Positions 5,545 to 8,526 of a stretch of 8,526 nt of DNA are shown piece after piece (position 1 is the stretch's first letter; the number at the start of each line of letters is the position of its first letter). The DNA is from an uncultured Collinsella sp. (GTDB taxonomy: Bacteria > Actinomycetota > Coriobacteriia > Coriobacteriales > Coriobacteriaceae). The stretch is taken from assembly GCA_900555745.1 (NCBI GenBank), contig USMH01000033.1:1-8526 (forward strand), read 5' to 3'. The notes beneath the pieces are model-generated. The model was not told where the DNA came from and did no database searches. It worked only from the letters and a program-made list of their open reading frames with translations. Position numbers and translations under genes: made by a program.

Positions 5545-7448
5545 TAGCAGCCCTCCTCTCGCACGACCGTCTTGGATTTGGTCTTGTCCGAGACGTTAGA
5601 AGAACCGTCTGAGCAACCGATCAGCAAATCTGCCAACTCGTCGGCCAACGACTCAACCGTATAGAGGCCGTCAAAGCGCAGCGGCACGCCTGTCTTCGCA
5701 AGCGCCAGCGCCATGCGCTGGGCAGCGGGAACACCCAAGCCGATTGATTTAAGCTCATCCGCATGCGCAAAAACCTGAGCGGGCGTGCCCTCGGCAAACA
5801 CCGCACCTTTGTTCATCACGACAATACGGTCGCAGCAATTGGCCAGGTCATCCATACTGTGCGAAACCATGACGACGGTCAGGCCCTCGTCATGAAGATG
5901 GCCGATGAGCTCCAGGAAATCCCTGCGGGCTGCCGGATCGAGCCCCGCCATGGGCTCATCGAGTACCAGGACCTCGGGCTCCATGGCAAGCACGCCAGCA
6001 AACGCCACGCGCCGCTGCTGCCCGCCCGAGAGCTCAAAGGGGCTCTTGTCGCCCACCGTGGCCAGGTCGAGGCCCACGCGCGCGAGCGATGACGCAACGC
6101 GGCGGGCAACCTCGGCCTGCGACAAGCCAAGGTTACGCGGACCAAATGCCACGTCCTGTGCCACGGTCTCGGCAAACAGCTGACGCTCTGGATACTGAAA
6201 CACCACGCCGACCTTTGCCTTAACCGCGGCGGCATCTTTCTTGTTTGCCAGGTCGAGCCCCAATGCGTAAACGGAACCCTCCTGGGGACGAATCAGGCCG
6301 TTGAGATGCTGAACCAGCGTCGATTTACCCGAACCGGTATGGCCCGCAAGGCCCAGGAACTCGCCACGACGCACCGTTAGCGACACATCACGCAACGCCC
6401 AGGGGCTGCTCGGGTCGTTGCCCCAGAGGGCCTGTTTGTTCGATGCACCCTCGGCGGCTAAGCGCTTGTGCCAACGGCGACGCTCGCGGGCGCTCAGCGA
6501 ATAGCTATACGAAAGGTGCGAAATCTCGATGACGGGCTGCAGCGCGTCTGCGCCATCGATTGCAGAGGAGACGTTGTCGGGAATACGAGGATCGGATGCG
6601 AAAGGCCGCCCGGCGATGCCTGTCCTACTCCGCTCGGCATAAGCCTGCGCAACCTCGGCAACCATATCCGCCTCGCGCACCTGCGCATGAACGGGCACAC
6701 CCTTCTCACGAAGTGCCATGCCCAAATGGCACGACTCCGGCATATCCAGGTTCAGCCGTGCAAGTTCGTCCGCCCGCGTCAAGATCTCCTCGGGCGTACC
6801 GAGCATGGCAACGCGGCCCGCTTGGAAGACAGCAACGCGATCGGCCTCGGCGGCCTCTTCCATAAAGTGCGTAATCATCACGATGGTCATGCCGCGTTCG
6901 TGCAGCGCGTGACAGGCCTTCATAAGGCCCTTGCGCCCGCGCGGATCGAGCATCGAGGACGCCTCGTCCAAAATGAGCACGCGCGGCTCCATGGCGAGCA
7001 CGCCGGCAAGCGCCACGCGCTGCTTTTGTCCGCCCGAGAGAGCGTGGGTCTCGTGGCGCTCAAAGCCCACCAGACCCACGGCCTTCAGCGCCTCGCGCAC
7101 GCGCTGCGCGATCTGGGCCGATTCGACCCCTAAGTTCTCGGGACCAAACGCAACATCGTCCTCGACAAGCGTCGCCACAAGCTGGTCGTCGGGATTCTGG
7201 AACACCATGCCCGCAGTCGAGCGGATATCGTAGACCAGCTCGGGATCGGACGCGTCCATGCCGTTGACGCACACCGTTCCCGCATCGGGCTGCAGCAGCG
7301 CGTTCAAATGCTTGGCAAACGTAGACTTGCCCGACCCGTTTCCGCCGAGGATGCAGAAAAACTCGCCATCCTCGATGTTCAGATCGATGCCACCGAGCGC
7401 CAGTGCAGCACCGTCATAGCTAAAGGAAACGCCCCGACACTCAATCAT
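5544..7448 (-). CDS. ecfA: Fused two-domain ECF transporter ATPase (EcfA-EcfA')
   Basis: This 634-aa protein contains both ABC ATPases of an ECF transporter in one chain. Domain 1 (about 1-235) has Walker A GGNGSGKST (35-43), Q-loop Gln84, signature LSGGQ (137-141), Walker B VLILDE (157-162, catalytic Glu162) and switch His194. Domain 2 (about 306-570) has Walker A GHTGSGKST (369-377), Q-loop Gln418, LSGGQ (473-477), VLVLDE (493-498) and His530. Both sites look competent, with no degenerate one. Domain 2 has about 30 basic, Trp-containing residues (roughly 318-349) inserted after the A-loop tyrosines YSYS and before WALRDVS. The two halves are joined by a 70-residue linker, and a polar tail closes the protein. 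Separate EcfA1 and EcfA2 genes are the common arrangement, so this is a fusion. The start overlaps the ribU stop (ATGA). Confidence 0.95.
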   Translation of the reverse strand: MIECRGVSFSYDGAALALGGIDLNIEDGEFFCILGGNGSGKSTFAKHLNALLQPDAGTVCVNGMDASDPELVYDIRSTAGMVFQNPDDQLVATLVEDDVAFGPENLGVESAQIAQRVREALKAVGLVGFERHETHALSGGQKQRVALAGVLAMEPRVLILDEASSMLDPRGRKGLMKACHALHERGMTIVMITHFMEEAAEADRVAVFQAGRVAMLGTPEEILTRADELARLNLDMPESCHLGMALREKGVPVHAQVREADMVAEVAQAYAERSRTGIAGRPFASDPRIPDNVSSAIDGADALQPVIEISHLSYSYSLSARERRRWHKRLAAEGASNKQALWGNDPSSPWALRDVSLTVRRGEFLGLAGHTGSGKSTLVQHLNGLIRPQEGSVYALGLDLANKKDAAAVKAKVGVVFQYPERQLFAETVAQDVAFGPRNLGLSQAEVARRVASSLARVGLDLATVGDKSPFELSGGQQRRVAFAGVLAMEPEVLVLDEPMAGLDPAARRDFLELIGHLHDEGLTVVMVSHSMDDLANCCDRIVVMNKGAVFAEGTPAQVFAHADELKSIGLGVPAAQRMALALAKTGVPLRFDGLYTVESLADELADLLIGCSDGSSNVSDKTKSKTVVREEGC

Positions 7449-8035
7449 GCGCGGCCTTTGACCTGGTCCTTCTTGGGCGTGATGAGATTAGAGACCGCCT
7501 TGTACACCGCCAGCGTCAACACCGAGTTGAGCACGGTCTTGATGAGGTTGAACGGCAGCACGGCGGGAATCATGAGCGGGGCGATCACATCGACCGAGCC
7601 ATACCAGAACCAAACGCCGATGGTCAGGTTCGCGACCATGGACAGCGCCGTAGCGGCAATGACGCCGAGCGCCAGGCCAATCACGGCACCCTTGTAGGTG
7701 TGCATCTTCTGATAGACGATAGCCGCAGGCAGAATATAGCCCAGCGTGGCAACCAAGTTCATAAGCGCGCCGACCCAGTCACCCGTGGTAAGCGCATGGA
7801 TAACGATCGCCATAGCGGCAACAGCGGTGCCGGCACCAGGGCCATACGCAAATCCACACACCATCGCCGGCACCAGCGACGGGTCATACGTCAAAAACGG
7901 CGCCGAGGGGAGGATGGGCAGCTGCACATACATAAACAGTGCTCCCAAGGCGCACATCAACGCCATGGTAACGAGCTGTTTGGTGCTCCACCTATTCGTG
8001 TTCTCAAAATGGATATGCTGCGACTGTTCAGACAT
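7445..8035 (-). CDS. ribU: Riboflavin ECF transporter S component RibU
   Basis: RibU is the membrane protein that binds riboflavin for the ECF transporter. The 196-aa product has a short polar N-terminus, then about six hydrophobic helices. Family landmarks are FLTYDPSLVPAMVCGFAYGP (residues 47-66), the T-G-D-W segment near 84-87 and PFNLIKTVLNSVL (161-173) before the last helix. The FMN riboswitch directly upstream strongly supports riboflavin as substrate. The start is set at 8035, not the in-frame ATG at 8056. The 8056 ATG lies inside the conserved 3' end of the riboswitch (GGATGAAAG), whereas the 8035 ATG has the SD GAGGCAGGTG. The gene ends by overlapping the ATPase gene. The product is a normal-length, intact S component. 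Confidence 0.93.
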   Translation of the reverse strand: MSEQSQHIHFENTNRWSTKQLVTMALMCALGALFMYVQLPILPSAPFLTYDPSLVPAMVCGFAYGPGAGTAVAAMAIVIHALTTGDWVGALMNLVATLGYILPAAIVYQKMHTYKGAVIGLALGVIAATALSMVANLTIGVWFWYGSVDVIAPLMIPAVLPFNLIKTVLNSVLTLAVYKAVSNLITPKKDQVKGRA

Positions 8036-8040
8036 AAGAT

Positions 8041-8050
8041 CACCTGCCTC
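8041..8050 (-). promoter_or_regulatory. ribU ribosome binding site, adjoining riboswitch P1
   Basis: The minus strand reads GAGGCAGGTG, five bases before the ATG at 8035. It begins at the base after the 3' strand of the riboswitch closing helix. This places the SD where ligand-dependent folding can hide it, and it decides the choice of start codon. Confidence 0.7.
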
Positions 8051-8227
8051 TTTCATCCGGACTCTAACCGTTGGTACTGGGATCTCACCAGTTCAGCCGG
8101 CATGCGAACCAACGCACCCACGGGTCGCGGACTCATCGGCTCGGTCGCAGGCACTTTACCTGCGCCACGGCGCCCCTTTGGCACCGCCCGATTTACCGCC
8201 AGTGGGGAATTCCACCCCGCCCTGAAA
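8051..8227 (-). ncRNA. FMN riboswitch (RFN element)
   Basis: The minus strand carries the conserved RFN blocks in order: GGGGTGGAATTCCCC then ACTGGCGGTAAA (8218-8192), GAGTCCGCGACCC (8134-8122), CTGAACTGGTGAGATCCCAG (8096-8077) and AGAGTCCGGATGAAAGAGG at the 3' end. Closing helix P1 is TTTCA (8227-8223) with TGAAA (8055-8051). FMN binding to this class lowers expression of riboflavin synthesis or transport genes. No T-tract follows the element and the ribU SD comes next, so control is probably at translation initiation. The arm between the second and third blocks is enlarged, with two extra hairpins (8187-8167 and 8164-8146) enclosed by ATCGG/CCGAT. Confidence 0.95.
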
Positions 8228-8238
8228 CAGCAATTGCA

Positions 8239-8266
8239 AGTGTAGCACGAGCAGGTTCTCGCGCAA
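8239..8266 (-). promoter_or_regulatory. Promoter of the ribU operon (extended -10)
   Basis: The minus strand has TACACT (8244-8239) preceded by TG-C, giving an extended -10. A TTGCGC -35-like hexamer (8266-8261) lies 16 bases upstream. Transcription would start near 8232, only a few bases before riboswitch helix P1 at 8227, as expected for a riboswitch leader. Position relative to the aptamer is the best support. Confidence 0.65.
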
Positions 8267-8526
8267 GTATGCCAAGGGTAATTTGTGGCGGAGATCAGTT
8301 GCCAAAGCAACCACGTTCCCCACCCATCCCAAAGCAACGCGCCTTTCGCGCAAAGCGCGAAACAGCGAAGGGGACACGTATCCCTATCGACCACATCCTT
8401 CTCCGCCCGCCGGCCTCAAGGCCGTAAACGCAGGGGATCCGGGGGCGTGACGGGGTTTCTCTCCGGAACATTCCGCACTGATATTTTCTGTATTGAAGAC
8501 GTCGATGATGCACCCGTATACCATTG
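8267..8526. other. Intergenic stretch with short palindromes, no supported gene
   Basis: Short open frames exist here on both strands, but none has family signatures, a good ribosome site or a plausible composition, and several run into the riboswitch. What can be seen is: GTTGC/GCAAC (8298-8311), a 10-bp direct repeat CCAAAGCAAC at 8302-8311 and 8329-8338, an 8-bp stem TTTCGCGC/GCGCGAAA (8344-8362), CGGCC-TCAA-GGCCG (8411-8424), and the palindromic GGAACATTCC near 8465-8474. The last 60 bases are A+T richer and may belong to the upstream region of a gene beyond the window. Confidence 0.5.
8344..8362. repeat. Perfect 8-bp inverted repeat with 3-base loop
   Basis: TTTCGCGC-AAA-GCGCGAAA forms a stable small hairpin on either strand. 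No T-tract follows on either strand, so it is not a typical terminator. It lies in the unexplained intergenic stretch upstream of the ribU promoter and could be an operator or part of a repeat element. Confidence 0.45.

Noticed and set aside
8295..8513. A 72-codon minus-strand frame upstream of the riboswitch
   Set aside because: Arg/Cys-rich translation, no ribosome site, covers palindromes, and no recognisable domain.

Overview
The window is high in G+C, and every gene I can support lies on the minus strand, so it reads from high to low coordinates. Gene content, codon use and gene arrangement suggest a Coriobacteriia-type actinobacterium (Collinsella-like). The taxon is an impression from the protein sequences, not a search result. 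No mobile element, CRISPR array, rRNA or tRNA gene was seen.

Right half (8266 down to 3682): an apparent flavin-uptake operon. An extended -10 promoter (8239-8266) starts transcription a few bases before an FMN riboswitch (RFN element, 8051-8227). The riboswitch ends just before the ribosome binding site of ribU, a riboflavin-specific ECF S component. ribU overlaps a gene for a fused double ATPase (EcfA-EcfA', 634 aa) by ATGA. That gene overlaps ecfT, the transmembrane coupling protein, by one base. Two adjacent paralogous small proteins of the pyridoxamine-phosphate-oxidase-like (FMN-binding split barrel) family follow, and a 16-bp stem terminator closes the unit. The set is flavin sensor, flavin importer, complete energy module and two likely flavin-binding proteins.

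Left half (3642 down to 1): an arginine biosynthesis operon argC-argJ-argB that runs off the left edge. Upstream of argC are two 18-bp ARG-box-like operators separated by 3 bp (21 bp centre to centre), the classical ArgR hexamer arrangement. Having argJ fits the cyclic acetyl-recycling route. Two features inside the operon are unusual. A long hairpin with a T-tract sits between argC and argJ. A three-codon ORF with a strong Shine-Dalgarno sequence sits just before argB. The ArgB reading frame also continues at least about 30 residues past the point where the kinase normally ends, and is still open at the window edge.

The right-hand 260 bases (8267-8526) hold no gene I can support. They contain several short palindromes and a 10-bp direct repeat, and may be an interspersed intergenic element or the upstream region of a gene outside the window.
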